Shown here one piece after another: positions 45,832 through 55,251 of a stretch of DNA of 64,000 bases. The stretch comes from Pseudomonas orientalis. Lineage in GTDB: Bacteria; Pseudomonadota; Gammaproteobacteria; Pseudomonadales; Pseudomonadaceae. The translations under genes and the position numbers were made by a program. The stretch covers positions 1,581,001 to 1,645,000 of the forward strand of contig NZ_CP094351.1 of the NCBI RefSeq assembly GCF_022807995.1, read 5' to 3'. The first letter of the stretch is position 1. The number at the start of each line of letters is the position of its first letter. The notes below the pieces were generated by a model, which was given only the letters and a program-made list of their open reading frames with translations, had not been told where the DNA came from and did no database searches.

Positions 45832-46518
45832 TTAGCCCTTGAGCTTTTCCGCAATCCAGATGGTGTGCCGCGTGCCTTTATTGCCATGGGCAAACACCTG
45901 CACTTCTTCGGACTTGAAACCGGCCTTGCGCAGTTTGTCGCTGAACAGCCTGTCGGCGCTGGCCGACCATACGGCGAGCACGCCCTTGGGGCGCAAGGCC
46001 TTGGCGCAGGCGGCCAGGCCACCGGCGGAGTAGAGCCAGCTGTTGGCTTTTTGCGTGAGGCCTTCAGGGCCGTTATCGACGTCGAGCATGATCGCGTCAA
46101 ACCCCTGGGGCTCGGCCTGCAGCACCTTGGCCACGTCTTCCATGCGCACCACGGTGCGCGGGTCGAGCAAAGGGCGGCCGGACTTTTCGCCGAGCGGCCC
46201 ACGATTCCACTCCACCACGCCCGGCACCAACTCCGCCACCACCACTTCGGCACTCTTGCCCAAATGCTTGAGCGCCGAGGCCAGGGTAAAGCCCATGCCC
46301 AGGCCGCCGATGAGTACCCGTGAGCCCGGGCGACCGGCGACTTTGCGGCACGGAATTTCCGCCAGGGCATCTTCGGAACCGTGCATGCGCGTGTTCATCA
46401 ACTGGCCACCGTCACCGCCCTGGATCTTGATGACGAAATCCTCGCCGTATTCGAACAGGCACAAGGCGCCGCCGTTGTCGGGGATTGGAGTGGTGTCCAG
46501 CAGAACGAAACGTTTCAT
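45832..46518 (-). CDS. Spermidine synthase-like methyltransferase-fold protein
   Basis: 228 residues from the ATG giving MKRFVLLDTTPIP; an ATG 18 codons upstream is less likely. The SAM-type motif VLIGGLGMGFTLASALKHLG (about 72-91) and the acidic VVVAELVPGVVEWNRG and DAIMLDVDNGPEGL belong to the SpeE-related group. Polyamine-binding residues cannot be confirmed, so it may be a methyltransferase of other function. Confidence 0.82.
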   Translation of the reverse strand: MKRFVLLDTTPIPDNGGALCLFEYGEDFVIKIQGGDGGQLMNTRMHGSEDALAEIPCRKVAGRPGSRVLIGGLGMGFTLASALKHLGKSAEVVVAELVPGVVEWNRGPLGEKSGRPLLDPRTVVRMEDVAKVLQAEPQGFDAIMLDVDNGPEGLTQKANSWLYSAGGLAACAKALRPKGVLAVWSASADRLFSDKLRKAGFKSEEVQVFAHGNKGTRHTIWIAEKLKG

Positions 46519-46596
46519 GGAAATCTCATTGGGAAGGGCATTCTTGCGCGGTTGGGAGTAGCCTTGTGACATTCCGGTCAGGCCATGGAGCCATCG

Positions 46597-46875
46597 ATGA
46601 AGTGCAGCATTCTAACGGTCATTGTGCTTGGCGCGCTCACATTGGGTGCGGCGCAGGCGCAGGAGTTGCAAACCGTGCCGGTCGCCCCCGCGCCAACCCC
46701 CGGCGCACCGGGCACCCCAACGCCCACGTTGTACCCGCAGGTCACCCCGCCCGTCGTGCCCAAGACCAACGGCACGCCGCCGCTGGCGCCGATCGTGCTG
46801 CCGGCACCGCCCAAGGACCAGACTGTCCCGGGCCTGCAGCAGAACGACAACAAGCCGAAGACGCCCGGCGGTTAA
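46597..46875 (+). CDS. Secreted proline-rich small protein
   Basis: 92 residues from ATG 46597 (GGAG six bases before); an ATG at 46585 is the alternative. A signal peptide ends near residue 22 (TLGAAQA then QELQTV). The mature part is about one-third proline with PTPGAPGTPTPT and PPLAPIVLPAPP, so it is probably extended and disordered. It could act as a periplasmic spacer or cell-wall protein. No family is recognised. The gene overlaps the next one tail to tail by 4 bp. Confidence 0.65.
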   Translation: MKCSILTVIVLGALTLGAAQAQELQTVPVAPAPTPGAPGTPTPTLYPQVTPPVVPKTNGTPPLAPIVLPAPPKDQTVPGLQQNDNKPKTPGG

Positions 46876-47345
46876 AACTGTTGCGCCAGCAGTTGCCCAT
46901 CCGCCATGCGCAGGCGTCTGGACAGGGCGATGGCAATCGCGCGGATGATCTTGGCCGCGACCCGGGGCGCTTCGTTGAGCATTTTTTCCAGGGCATCCTT
47001 GCCCAGGTTCAGCAGCACGCAATCGGTGGCCGCTATGCAACTGGCCGAGCGCCGTTCGCCGTCGAGCACCGCCATTTCGCCAAAGGCCCGGCCGCTGCGC
47101 AACGTGGCGATGGTCAGGCGTTGACCGGCGGGGTTGGTTTTCTGCACCGCCACCTGGCCGCTGTGGAGGATGCACATGAAGGTGCCGGCATCGCCCTCGA
47201 GGAAAATCACTTCTTCCCGGGCAATGCTGCTGATATTGAAATAGCCTGCGGCGATATGAAAATCTTCCGGCAGCAGCGGGTCGAACAACCCGCAGTCCAT
47301 GAGCATGTCGCGGATTTCGTCGTTAAGCAGAGTGGGTTGTGACAT
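46872..47345 (-). CDS. Cyclic nucleotide-binding domain protein
   Basis: 157 residues forming one cNMP-binding beta-barrel. The phosphate-binding cassette is seen in RSGRAFGEMAVLDGERRSASCIAATD (about 83-108), with the Glu and Arg of true binders. No DNA-binding or catalytic domain is attached, so it is a stand-alone sensor. It may respond to cAMP or c-di-GMP; the partner is unknown. Confidence 0.88.
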   Translation of the reverse strand: MSQPTLLNDEIRDMLMDCGLFDPLLPEDFHIAAGYFNISSIAREEVIFLEGDAGTFMCILHSGQVAVQKTNPAGQRLTIATLRSGRAFGEMAVLDGERRSASCIAATDCVLLNLGKDALEKMLNEAPRVAAKIIRAIAIALSRRLRMADGQLLAQQF

Positions 47346-47427
47346 GGCTGCAATCTTGGTCCATCAATTCTGTGGGCGTCCTGTGTTCAGACAGGACCGC
47401 CCGGCTAAGTTCCTGACTCACCTGTTC

Positions 47428-49470
47428 CTAAATCAGCTCGAGTGCCTTGAACACGAAGGCATATTCGAGGGCTACGTCTCGTAATCCCTGATAGCGACCG
47501 CTCATGCCGCCATGCCCGGCGCCCAGCTCGGTCTTGAGCAGCAGCAGGTTATCGTCCGTCTTCGTGTCGCGCAGTTTGGCCACCCACTTGGCCGCTTCCC
47601 AGTACTGCACGCGGCTGTCGTTGTAACCGGCAATCACCAGCAGGTGCGGGTAGGCCTGGGCACGCACGTTTTCGTACGGCGCATAGGCCTTGATGCGCGC
47701 ATACACCTCGGGCTCCTGCGGGTTGCCCCATTCGTCGTACTCGGTGACGGTCAGCGGCAGCTCCGGGTCGAGCATGGTGTTGAGCACATCGACAAACGGC
47801 ACTTCGGCGATCGCCGCCTGGAACAGCTCCGGGCGTTGGTTGAGCACCGCACCGATCAACAGGCCGCCGGCGCTGCCGCCGCTGATCGCCAATTGCCTGG
47901 AGGTGGTCAGGCCCTGGGCGATGAGGTGTTCGGCGCAGGCGATGAAATCGCTGAAGGTGTTCTGTTTGTGTTCCTGCTTGCCGTTGCGGTACCAGGCTTC
48001 ACCCAGCTCGCCACCGCCGCGCACATGCGCGATGGCAAACGCCACGCCTCGGTCCAGCAGGCTCAGGCGTGCATGGGAGAACCATGGGTCCAGGCTTGAT
48101 CCATACGCGCCGTAGCCATACAGGTACAGCGGCGTCGGCTTGCCGAGCCGGTCACGCTTGACCACCAGGCTGATCGGCACCTGAGTGCCGTCGGCGGAGG
48201 TGGCCCACAAGCGCTGGCTGACATAATCGTCGGCGTTGAACACACCCAGTACCGGGGTTTCCTTGAGCACCTGCTGTGCACCGCTGGCCAGTTCCAGCTG
48301 ACGCACCTGGGCCGGACGGTTCAGTGCTTCATAGCGCAGGCGAATCCTGTCGCTGGCAAATTCCAGGCTGTTCTGTACGTAGAGGCTGTAAGCCGCGTCA
48401 GGCAGTTCCACGCGATAGGCCGCTACGCCCTCAGGATGCACTTCGATCACCGGCAGGCCACCGATGCGCAGGCTCAGGGTCATGGCGCTGGCGTTGAGGC
48501 TGACGCCGTCGAGCATCACCTCGTCGCTGTGGGGGATCAGGTTCTGCCAGTCGGCTTCGATCGGGGGCGTGCCGGTGTCAGGCGCGACGAACAGCGCGTA
48601 GTTGATACCGTCGCGGTTGCTGCGGATAAACCAGGTCCACTGGCCGTTCAACTGGCCGTGATCGACATCGTATTCGTGGTCTTCCACCCGCGGCGCCAGG
48701 CAGGTGAAGTCCAGGTGCGGCTGGTCGGCGTCCAGAGCCCAGATCTCGCTGGTGGTCTTGCTGCCCAGGGCCAGCAGCAATTGGCGCTCGGAGCTGGAGC
48801 GGTAGCAATGCAGGAAGAAGCGTCCGTCGGGTTCGTGGAACACTTCCTGCGCCGCCGTGCCGTCCAGGCGGTAGCGGTAAAGCTTGTGCGGACGATGAGT
48901 GTCGTCCAGTTCGCCGAAGAACAGCGTGATGCTGTCGTTGGCCCAGGTCATGCTGCCGTCGCAGTTGTCGAACGCCAGTTCACTGACCTTGTCGGTCGCC
49001 AATTCCTTCACGTACAGGGTGTAGATCTCTTCACCCGTGGTGTCGAGGCTGTAGGCCAGGCGCTGATGATCGGGGCTGATGCTGAACGCGCCGAGGGAGA
49101 AAAAACCGCCATTGGCCAGCACGTTCGGGTCCAGCAGCAATTGTTCGCTGCTGTCATCCACCTGGTTGCTGTCATCGGCCGGGCGCCGGCAGCGGTAGTG
49201 ACGCGCGTATTCGTCACCGGCGGTGGTGCGCGTGTAATACAGGTAAGGACCCCAGGGGGAGGGCAGCGACAGGTCGGTTTCCAGGATACGGCCCTTGATC
49301 TCCTCGAACAGTGTCTCGCGCAGCGCCTGCTGGTCGGCGAGCTGGGTTTCCTGCCAGGCGTTTTCCGCCTTGAGGTAATCGAGGACTTCAGGGGTGTCAC
49401 GTTCCTGCAGCCAGGCGTACGGGTCTGGGCCTGGGGCCTTGCGGGCAATCGGTGCGGATGAAATAGGCAT
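47428..49470 (-). CDS. ptrB: Oligopeptidase B (S9A prolyl-oligopeptidase family)
   Basis: 680 residues from the ATG giving MPISSAPIARKAPGP. The N-terminal beta-propeller is followed by an alpha/beta hydrolase domain with GGSAGGLLIG holding the catalytic Ser, Asp in GYNDSRVQYWE and His in LGAGHGGMSGR. It cleaves after Arg/Lys in small peptides in the cytoplasm. The usual pairing of the propeller and hydrolase domains is complete and no frameshift is seen. Confidence 0.94.
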   Translation of the reverse strand: MPISSAPIARKAPGPDPYAWLQERDTPEVLDYLKAENAWQETQLADQQALRETLFEEIKGRILETDLSLPSPWGPYLYYTRTTAGDEYARHYRCRRPADDSNQVDDSSEQLLLDPNVLANGGFFSLGAFSISPDHQRLAYSLDTTGEEIYTLYVKELATDKVSELAFDNCDGSMTWANDSITLFFGELDDTHRPHKLYRYRLDGTAAQEVFHEPDGRFFLHCYRSSSERQLLLALGSKTTSEIWALDADQPHLDFTCLAPRVEDHEYDVDHGQLNGQWTWFIRSNRDGINYALFVAPDTGTPPIEADWQNLIPHSDEVMLDGVSLNASAMTLSLRIGGLPVIEVHPEGVAAYRVELPDAAYSLYVQNSLEFASDRIRLRYEALNRPAQVRQLELASGAQQVLKETPVLGVFNADDYVSQRLWATSADGTQVPISLVVKRDRLGKPTPLYLYGYGAYGSSLDPWFSHARLSLLDRGVAFAIAHVRGGGELGEAWYRNGKQEHKQNTFSDFIACAEHLIAQGLTTSRQLAISGGSAGGLLIGAVLNQRPELFQAAIAEVPFVDVLNTMLDPELPLTVTEYDEWGNPQEPEVYARIKAYAPYENVRAQAYPHLLVIAGYNDSRVQYWEAAKWVAKLRDTKTDDNLLLLKTELGAGHGGMSGRYQGLRDVALEYAFVFKALELI

Positions 49471-49560
49471 GGATAATTCTCTATCTGGCAGACGGTGGCC
49501 GGCATTGCAGCCGCGACACGCAAAAGCCGTTATCATAGCCGCCTCTTTGCCAGCCTTGCC

Positions 49561-50022
49561 ATGGACACCATGACCGAGAACGACTATCTGACCGCTTGGG
49601 GCCTTTACGCCTTCGCCGCTTTGGGCTGCCTGTTGGTGTGGTGGCGCATGACCCGCTGGATCTGGCGCTGGCTGCGCGAGCCGTTGCAGTTACTGATGGC
49701 GGTGCTGTTGCTCAGCCCCACCATCGTCGACCCGATCAAGACCCAGTTCGCGCCGGCCGTGGCGATCACCGCCCTGGACCTGCTGCTCAAGGTCGGCAAT
49801 AACGCTTGGCGCGCCATCTCCGACCTGTTCATGTACACCATGATCGTGTTTGCGCTGTACATCGTGTTCGTACTGATCCGCTGGCCCATCGAGCGCGCCG
49901 CCAACGTCCGTCGCGAACGCAAGGCCGCCACCGATGCCGCGCTGGCCGCCGAGCCGGAAGAAGACGAACCGTTCCGTCGCCCGGCTCCCGCCCCCGGCAT
50001 GCGGGTCGAACCGCGCCTTTAA
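49561..50022 (+). CDS. Integral membrane protein, unknown function
   Basis: 153 residues from ATG 49561 (or ATG 49570). Hydrophobic segments at about 12-28, 40-52 and 88-107 (MYTMIVFALYIVFVLIRWPIE) and an acidic/proline-rich cytoplasmic tail. No family is recognised with confidence. It is divergent from ptrB and precedes the YafJ-like gene by 30 bp, so the two with the next gene may form an operon. Confidence 0.7.
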   Translation: MDTMTENDYLTAWGLYAFAALGCLLVWWRMTRWIWRWLREPLQLLMAVLLLSPTIVDPIKTQFAPAVAITALDLLLKVGNNAWRAISDLFMYTMIVFALYIVFVLIRWPIERAANVRRERKAATDAALAAEPEEDEPFRRPAPAPGMRVEPRL

Positions 50023-50052
50023 CGTTGTCCGCCCTGCAGCGAGAGCCCCGGC

Positions 50053-50829
50053 ATGTGTGAATTATTGGGCATGAGTGCCAACGTCCCCACCGATATCGTG
50101 TTCAGCTTCACCGGGCTGATGCAGCGGGGCGGGCGAACCGGCCCGCACCGCGACGGTTGGGGCATCGCCTTCTACGAAGGCCGTGGCCTGCGGCTGTTCC
50201 AGGACCCGGCCGCGAGCAGCGAGTCGGAAGTCGCGCTGCTGGTGCAGCGCTATCCCATCAAGAGCGAAGTGGTGATCGGCCATATCCGCCAGGCCAACGT
50301 GGGCAAGGTGAGCCTGGCCAATACCCACCCGTTCGTGCGCGAACTGTGGGGGCGCAACTGGTGTTTTGCGCACAACGGCCAGTTGGCGGACTTCGCCCCC
50401 CGCGCCACCTTCTACCGACCGGTGGGCGACACCGACAGTGAAGCGGCGTTCTGCGACTTGCTCAACCGTGTGCGTGAAGCCTTCCCGGAACCGGTGGACA
50501 TCGAGCAGATGCTGCCGGACCTGATCGCCGCCTGCGCCGAATATCGCAGTAAAGGCGTGTTCAACTGCCTGCTCAGCGATGGCGACTGGCTGTTTTGCTA
50601 CTGTTCGACCAAGTTGGCGCAGATTACCCGACGCGCGCCGTTTGGCCCGGCCCGCTTGAAAGATGTCGACGTGATCGTGGATTTTCAGGCCGAAACCACC
50701 CCCAATGACGTGGTAACGGTGATCGCCACCGAACCGCTGACCGACAATGAAAACTGGACCCGCTACGAACCGGGCCAATGGAGCCTGTGGCGACGCGGTG
50801 AATGCGTCAGCCAGGGCGTTACCGAATAA
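50053..50829 (+). CDS. Class II glutamine amidotransferase, YafJ-like
   Basis: 258 residues. The N-terminal nucleophile Cys2 is exposed after Met removal ([19 protein letters not shown]), and [37 protein letters not shown] and [11 protein letters not shown] are the Gn-AT_II motifs. Family members deamidate unknown substrates. It is 10 bp before the DUF2937 gene, probably co-transcribed. Confidence 0.9.
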   Translation: MCELLGMSANVPTDIVFSFTGLMQRGGRTGPHRDGWGIAFYEGRGLRLFQDPAASSESEVALLVQRYPIKSEVVIGHIRQANVGKVSLANTHPFVRELWGRNWCFAHNGQLADFAPRATFYRPVGDTDSEAAFCDLLNRVREAFPEPVDIEQMLPDLIAACAEYRSKGVFNCLLSDGDWLFCYCSTKLAQITRRAPFGPARLKDVDVIVDFQAETTPNDVVTVIATEPLTDNENWTRYEPGQWSLWRRGECVSQGVTE

Positions 50830-50839
50830 GGAATCGACC

Positions 50840-51382
50840 ATGTTGCTCAGCTATCTGCGGTTGGTGCTGTTTGCCATAGGTTTGTTGGTCGGCGTGCAAG
50901 TGCCGGGGTTTATCAGCGATTACGCCAAGCGCGTCGAAGCCCACCTCATCGAGGCCCAGACGGGCCTGAGCGGGTTCGAGTCCACCGCGCGGCAGTTCTT
51001 CAACGGCGACATGCAAGCCCTGGTGGCGCATTACCGTGCCAGCGATGACCCGGTGTTCCAGAGCGACGCCAGCAGCCTGGGCGCGATGCTCGACCGTCAG
51101 CTGGAGTTGGACAAGCAATTCCAGGCCATGCAAGGCCCCTGGTACATCCGCGCCCTGCAAGTGGCGGTGGCCGCCGATCCGGATATTCGCCTGGAAACCT
51201 GGAATGGCTACAGCTACCAGATCCTGCTGACGCCCGAGGCCATGGGTTGGGGGCTTGGCGGGGCGATGCTGCTGTCGTTCGGTATCGAATGCCTGTATCG
51301 CCTGATCGATTGGGTGGTGCTGGGCGGCCGGCGCCTGCGCCAGAGCCGGCCGATTGAAGAGCGGGACCTGAAGGGGCTCTAA
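50840..51382 (+). CDS. DUF2937 family membrane protein
   Basis: 180 residues from ATG 50840. One membrane segment at about 8-24 near the N-terminus and a second at about 135-155 (GWGLGGAMLLSFGIECLYRLID) enclose a region predicted to be in the periplasm. The text FSTEARQFF-like and LPGFxxDYAKRVEAHL fits DUF2937. Function is unknown. It ends the three-gene run with the YafJ-like gene. Confidence 0.8.
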   Translation: MLLSYLRLVLFAIGLLVGVQVPGFISDYAKRVEAHLIEAQTGLSGFESTARQFFNGDMQALVAHYRASDDPVFQSDASSLGAMLDRQLELDKQFQAMQGPWYIRALQVAVAADPDIRLETWNGYSYQILLTPEAMGWGLGGAMLLSFGIECLYRLIDWVVLGGRRLRQSRPIEERDLKGL

Positions 51383-51399
51383 GTCCTGGCACACATCCA

Positions 51400-51656
51400 A
51401 TGTGGGAGGGGGCTTGCCCTAATGCCAGTCAGTTAAGCGTACGTGGCCCTCTGTAGGAGCGAGCTTGCTCGCGAAAAACTCACAGGCACCGCGTTCATTC
51501 AGGAAGCACGCGTTATCGTTGACGTTTTTCGCGAGCAAGCTCGCTCCTACAAAAAGCCTTAACTGACTGGCATTAGGGCTTGCCCCCGATGGCAGTGTGT
51601 CAGCCAACATATGTTTAGCTGACCCACCGCTATCGGGGGCAAGCCCCCTCCCACAT
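51400..51656. repeat. Composite nested repeat of 257 bp
   Basis: From outside to inside: the REP-2 left arm (51400-51419), a 22-bp module at 51416-51437 that returns exactly inverted at 51558-51579 (CTTAACTGACTGGCATTAGG), and a reverse 100-bp REPIN at 51452-51551. The right side then continues as a second REPIN of the 91-bp family (51577-51656) missing its outer left arm. It is the largest and most layered repeat in the window. Confidence 0.92.
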
Positions 51657-51671
51657 TTGGATCCGGTTCAG

Positions 51672-52586
51672 TCAGTTGCTCAGTACCATCCGCTCTTTAC
51701 CGACCTCCTCGGCATAGCGGGCGACGACCTTCTGACACAACCCCACAATCTCCTCCACCAACTCCACCCCCACGCGCCACGACACCACCACCTGCAGGTT
51801 CGGCAGTTGCTGCGCCATCGGCAGCATCACCAGCTCGCCCCGTGCCAGTTCTTCGCTGACCAGCACCGGCGGCAGCGCGCCAATGCCGAAGCCATCGCGC
51901 AGTAGCCGGGTGATGGCTGATACCGAGTTGACGCAGTTCATGCGCGGGGCCGCCACGCCATTGGCCTGCATCAGGCTCAACACATCCTGATGGGGGCAGG
52001 AGTTTTTCGAGTAGGTGATGATGCGTTCCTGGGCCAGTTCGGCGAGGGAGGCGTAGTCGCGGTTGTAAATGGAGTGGCTGGCGACAATCCAGGCCATGGG
52101 GTGGCTGCCCAGCTCCAGGCTGCGCACGCTTTCAAGGCGCAGCAGGTCGGTCTGCAGGATCAGGTCCAGAAAGCCTTTTTGCAACTGATCGCTGAGGTTC
52201 AGCGCGGTATCGGCGACCAGTTCGATTTCCACCCGCGGAAACAGGTTCATCAATTCAGCGACCAACGGGCTGAGCCAGGTGTGGATCACAGTGTCCATCG
52301 CGCCGATCCGAATCCGTCCGACCTTGCTGCTGGTGGTTTCCAGGGACTGCTTCAAGCCCTGCAGGGTCACCATCATCTGCTCGGCATAATCGAGCACCTT
52401 CAAGCCTTCCGGGGTCAGGCTCACGCCTCGCGAATCGCGCAGGAACAGCTTCACCCCCAACTCGCTCTCCAGCACAGCAATGCGGCTGGAAATCGACGCC
52501 TGGGTGGTGAACAGCTTTTCGGCGGTCAGGCGGAAGCTCTTGAGCTTGGCCACCCAGACGAAGGTTTCGAGGAACTTCAAATTCAT
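51672..52586 (-). CDS. LysR-family regulator divergent from pxpABC
   Basis: 304 residues. The helix-turn-helix reads LKFLETFVWVAKLKSFRLTAEKLFTTQASISSRIAVLESELG, and SRGVSLTPEGLKVLDYAEQMMVT follows. Effector domain from about residue 92. It faces away from pxpA with 176 bp between, so it is the probable regulator of the 5-oxoproline genes. Confidence 0.9.
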   Translation of the reverse strand: MNLKFLETFVWVAKLKSFRLTAEKLFTTQASISSRIAVLESELGVKLFLRDSRGVSLTPEGLKVLDYAEQMMVTLQGLKQSLETTSSKVGRIRIGAMDTVIHTWLSPLVAELMNLFPRVEIELVADTALNLSDQLQKGFLDLILQTDLLRLESVRSLELGSHPMAWIVASHSIYNRDYASLAELAQERIITYSKNSCPHQDVLSLMQANGVAAPRMNCVNSVSAITRLLRDGFGIGALPPVLVSEELARGELVMLPMAQQLPNLQVVVSWRVGVELVEEIVGLCQKVVARYAEEVGKERMVLSN

Positions 52587-52762
52587 GGGATCAACTTTTT
52601 CTTATGCATGGATCGGTTTTTATTAGTTGGACGCCGCAGCGTGCCGGCGCCAAAAATCGAGCTGTTCCACGATAAGCGTCGTTGGGTTCGAGGACAACAT
52701 CGTTGCGAGATGTTGGTAAAAGATCCCACACTACAAAAAACAAAGCCTACAGGAGCGACCCC

Positions 52763-53503
52763 GTGAGCCGCCTGCTATTGAATTGCGACATCGGCGAAAG
52801 CTTCGGCAACTGGACCCTGGGTCTGGACGCCGAAGTCATGCCGTTCATCGACTGCGCCAACGTGGCGTGCGGCTTCCATGCCGGCGACCCGAGCATCATG
52901 CGCAAGACCGTAAGCCTGGCGCTCAAGCACGGCGTGCAAGTGGGCGCACACCCGGCCTATCAGGACCTGCAAGGCTTCGGCCGTCGCTCCATGCAGTACA
53001 CGCCCCAGGAGATCCAGGACCTGTTGCACTACCAGATCGGTGCGCTGGAGGGCATCTGCCGCGCACAAGGCGGTCGCGTCAGTTACGTGAAACCCCATGG
53101 CGCGATGTACAACGACATGATGGCCAACCCCGCACAGCTGCGTGCGGTGATCCAGGCCGTGGCCGCTTACGGCGACCTGCCGCTGATGTTGCTGGCCACG
53201 CGCGATAACAGCGCGGCCCAGGCCCTGGGCGATGAGTACGACGTGACCCTGTGGTTCGAAGCCTTTGCCGACCGTGCCTATGACAGCCAGGGCCATCTGG
53301 TTTCGCGTCAATTACCGGGCGCGGTGCATCATGACGCCGACACCATCGTCCAACAGGCCCTGACCCTTTCCCGTGGCGAGGCCTTGACTGCCAGCGACGG
53401 CAGCCCTCTGGTCCTGCAGGCCAATACGCTGTGCGTACACGGTGATAACGCCAGCTCCATGGCCGCCGTGCAGCGTATCCGTGAGGCGTTGAAGCCAGCA
53501 TGA
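52763..53503 (+). CDS. pxpA: 5-oxoprolinase subunit A (LamB/YcsF family)
   Basis: 246 residues from GTG 52763, chosen over upstream starts because AGGAG is at 52750-52754. The family text [35 protein letters not shown] and [18 protein letters not shown] is present. With PxpB and PxpC it hydrolyses 5-oxoproline to glutamate with ATP. Start codon GTG is normal for this gene. Its ATGA overlap with pxpB shows translational coupling. Confidence 0.95.
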   Translation: MSRLLLNCDIGESFGNWTLGLDAEVMPFIDCANVACGFHAGDPSIMRKTVSLALKHGVQVGAHPAYQDLQGFGRRSMQYTPQEIQDLLHYQIGALEGICRAQGGRVSYVKPHGAMYNDMMANPAQLRAVIQAVAAYGDLPLMLLATRDNSAAQALGDEYDVTLWFEAFADRAYDSQGHLVSRQLPGAVHHDADTIVQQALTLSRGEALTASDGSPLVLQANTLCVHGDNASSMAAVQRIREALKPA

Positions 53504-54204
53504 AGCCACGGATTGAAGTGGTGGCCATCGACTGCCTGATGGTGCGGCTGTTCGATACGATTGCCGAGGCCAACATGCCCTGGATGCTCGCCGCCAGCCA
53601 GCGTCTGCGCAGCGGGTTCGGCAGCGCGCTGATGGACTTGGTACCGTCCTACACCACTTTGATGGTGCATTACGATCTCATCACCCTGACCCCGGCCCAG
53701 GCGCGGACGTTGATCGACCAGGCCCTGACCGACCTGCAGCCCCAGGCCCAGGGCGGCGGCCGCTGTCATGTGCTGCCGGTGTGGTACGACACGAGCGTCG
53801 GGCCGGAGCTGAGCGTGCTGGCGCAGCGCAGCGGGCTGGCGGTCGCTGAGGTGATTCGTCGTCACAGCGCCCACCTGTATCAAGTGTTCGCTCTGGGTTT
53901 TGCTCCCGGGTTTGCCTTTATGGGGCTGGTGGACGAAATCCTCGCCACGCCGCGTCTCAACACTCCGCGCAAACGCGTGGCGGCCGGCAGCGTAGGTATC
54001 GCCGAGCGGCAAACCGCCGCTTACCCGGTGGTGTCCCCAGGCGGGTGGAATCTGATCGGGCGCACCCCGGCCAAACTGTTCGACCGCGAACGCGACGGCT
54101 ACAGCCTGATGCAGCCCGGCGACACGGTGCGCTTCGAAGCGGTCGGCCACGCTGAGTTCGTCAATCTGGGTGGCGACGACACGCCACTGGAGGCGCACGC
54201 ATGA
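53500..54204 (+). CDS. pxpB: 5-oxoprolinase subunit B (KipI-like)
   Basis: 234 residues. The cyclophilin-like AHS1 (allophanate hydrolase subunit 1) domain spans most of the protein, with [23 protein letters not shown] and [28 protein letters not shown] as the family motifs. It overlaps pxpA and pxpC by 4 bp each, so the three subunits are made in step. Confidence 0.95.
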   Translation: MKPRIEVVAIDCLMVRLFDTIAEANMPWMLAASQRLRSGFGSALMDLVPSYTTLMVHYDLITLTPAQARTLIDQALTDLQPQAQGGGRCHVLPVWYDTSVGPELSVLAQRSGLAVAEVIRRHSAHLYQVFALGFAPGFAFMGLVDEILATPRLNTPRKRVAAGSVGIAERQTAAYPVVSPGGWNLIGRTPAKLFDRERDGYSLMQPGDTVRFEAVGHAEFVNLGGDDTPLEAHA

Positions 54205-55115
54205 GCCGCTTGATCATCGAGGCCAGCACATCGCTGTGCCTGTTGCAGGATGCTGGGCGTTTTGGCGTACGCCATCTGGGCGTAACCCAGGGCGGGGCAC
54301 TGGACTGGGTGTCGATGTCCTGGGCCAACTGGTTGCTGGACAACGCCCCCGATGCGCCGGTGGTGGAAATCACTCTTGGCGGTTTTACTGTGCAGGCGGA
54401 GGACTATTGCCTGCTGGCCCTGGCCGGTGCTGATCTGGGCGCTTTCATTGATGAACGTGCGATCAGCCCAGGGCGCAGTTTCATCCTGCAAAAAGGCCAG
54501 CGTTTGCGCTTTACCCAGCCGTTCAAGGGCGCGCGGGCTTACCTGGCGGCGCCGGGCGGGTTCGATGCGCCGCAGGTGCTGGGCAGTTGTGCGACGGTGG
54601 TACGTGAGGAACTGGGCGGCGTGGACGGTTTGGGCAAGGCACTGGCCCAAGGCGGGCGCCTGGTTTATTCCGGTACCGGCGGGGCGATGAAAGTGCTGGC
54701 CGACCCGGATGTGCAAGCCGTTGCCTCACTGGATGTGATTGTCGGCGCACAGATCGGCCAGTTCAGCGGCCAGAGCCTGTTCGATGCGTTCAATACCGAA
54801 TGGGCCCTCGACAGCCGCGCCGACCGCATGGGCATGCGCTTGCTGGGCACGCCGCTGCAGTACCAGGGGCCGTCGTTGATTTCCGAAGGCATTCCGTTGG
54901 GCGCAATCCAGGTGCCGCCGGATGGGCAGCCGATTGTGTTGCTCAATGATCGGCAGACTATTGGCGGTTATCCCCGGTTGGGCGCGTTGACGCCGTTATC
55001 GCTGGCGCGGTTGGCGCAGTGTTTGCCCGGGGAGAAAGTAAGGTTGGCGCCCATGGTGCAGGAGACGGCACATCGGCAGCATGTCAACTATTTGCAGCGG
55101 CTGAGCACTGGCTGA
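54201..55115 (+). CDS. pxpC: 5-oxoprolinase subunit C (KipA-like)
   Basis: 304 residues of the AHS2 type: ASTSLCLLQDAGRFGVRHLGVTQGGALDW at the start and PPDGQPIVLLNDRQTIGGYPRLG near the end. It completes the pxpABC operon. A 91-bp REPIN follows 17 bp after the stop. Confidence 0.95.
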   Translation: MSRLIIEASTSLCLLQDAGRFGVRHLGVTQGGALDWVSMSWANWLLDNAPDAPVVEITLGGFTVQAEDYCLLALAGADLGAFIDERAISPGRSFILQKGQRLRFTQPFKGARAYLAAPGGFDAPQVLGSCATVVREELGGVDGLGKALAQGGRLVYSGTGGAMKVLADPDVQAVASLDVIVGAQIGQFSGQSLFDAFNTEWALDSRADRMGMRLLGTPLQYQGPSLISEGIPLGAIQVPPDGQPIVLLNDRQTIGGYPRLGALTPLSLARLAQCLPGEKVRLAPMVQETAHRQHVNYLQRLSTG

Positions 55116-55132
55116 TAAACACAGAGGTCCAA

Positions 55133-55223
55133 ATGTGGGAGGGGGCTTGCCCCCGATAGCGGTGTGTCAGTCAACACATCTGTGACTGAACCACTGCTAT
55201 CGGGGGCAAGCCCCCTCCCACAT
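55133..55223. repeat. REPIN of the 91-bp family
   Basis: ATGTGGGAGGGGGCTTGCCC at the left and its reverse complement at the right, with inner arms GATAGCGGTG and CACTGCTATC. Exactly 91 bp, between pxpC and the VWA gene. Confidence 0.95.
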
Positions 55224-55251
55224 TGGATAGGTGTTGGATGAGGCATGTGGG

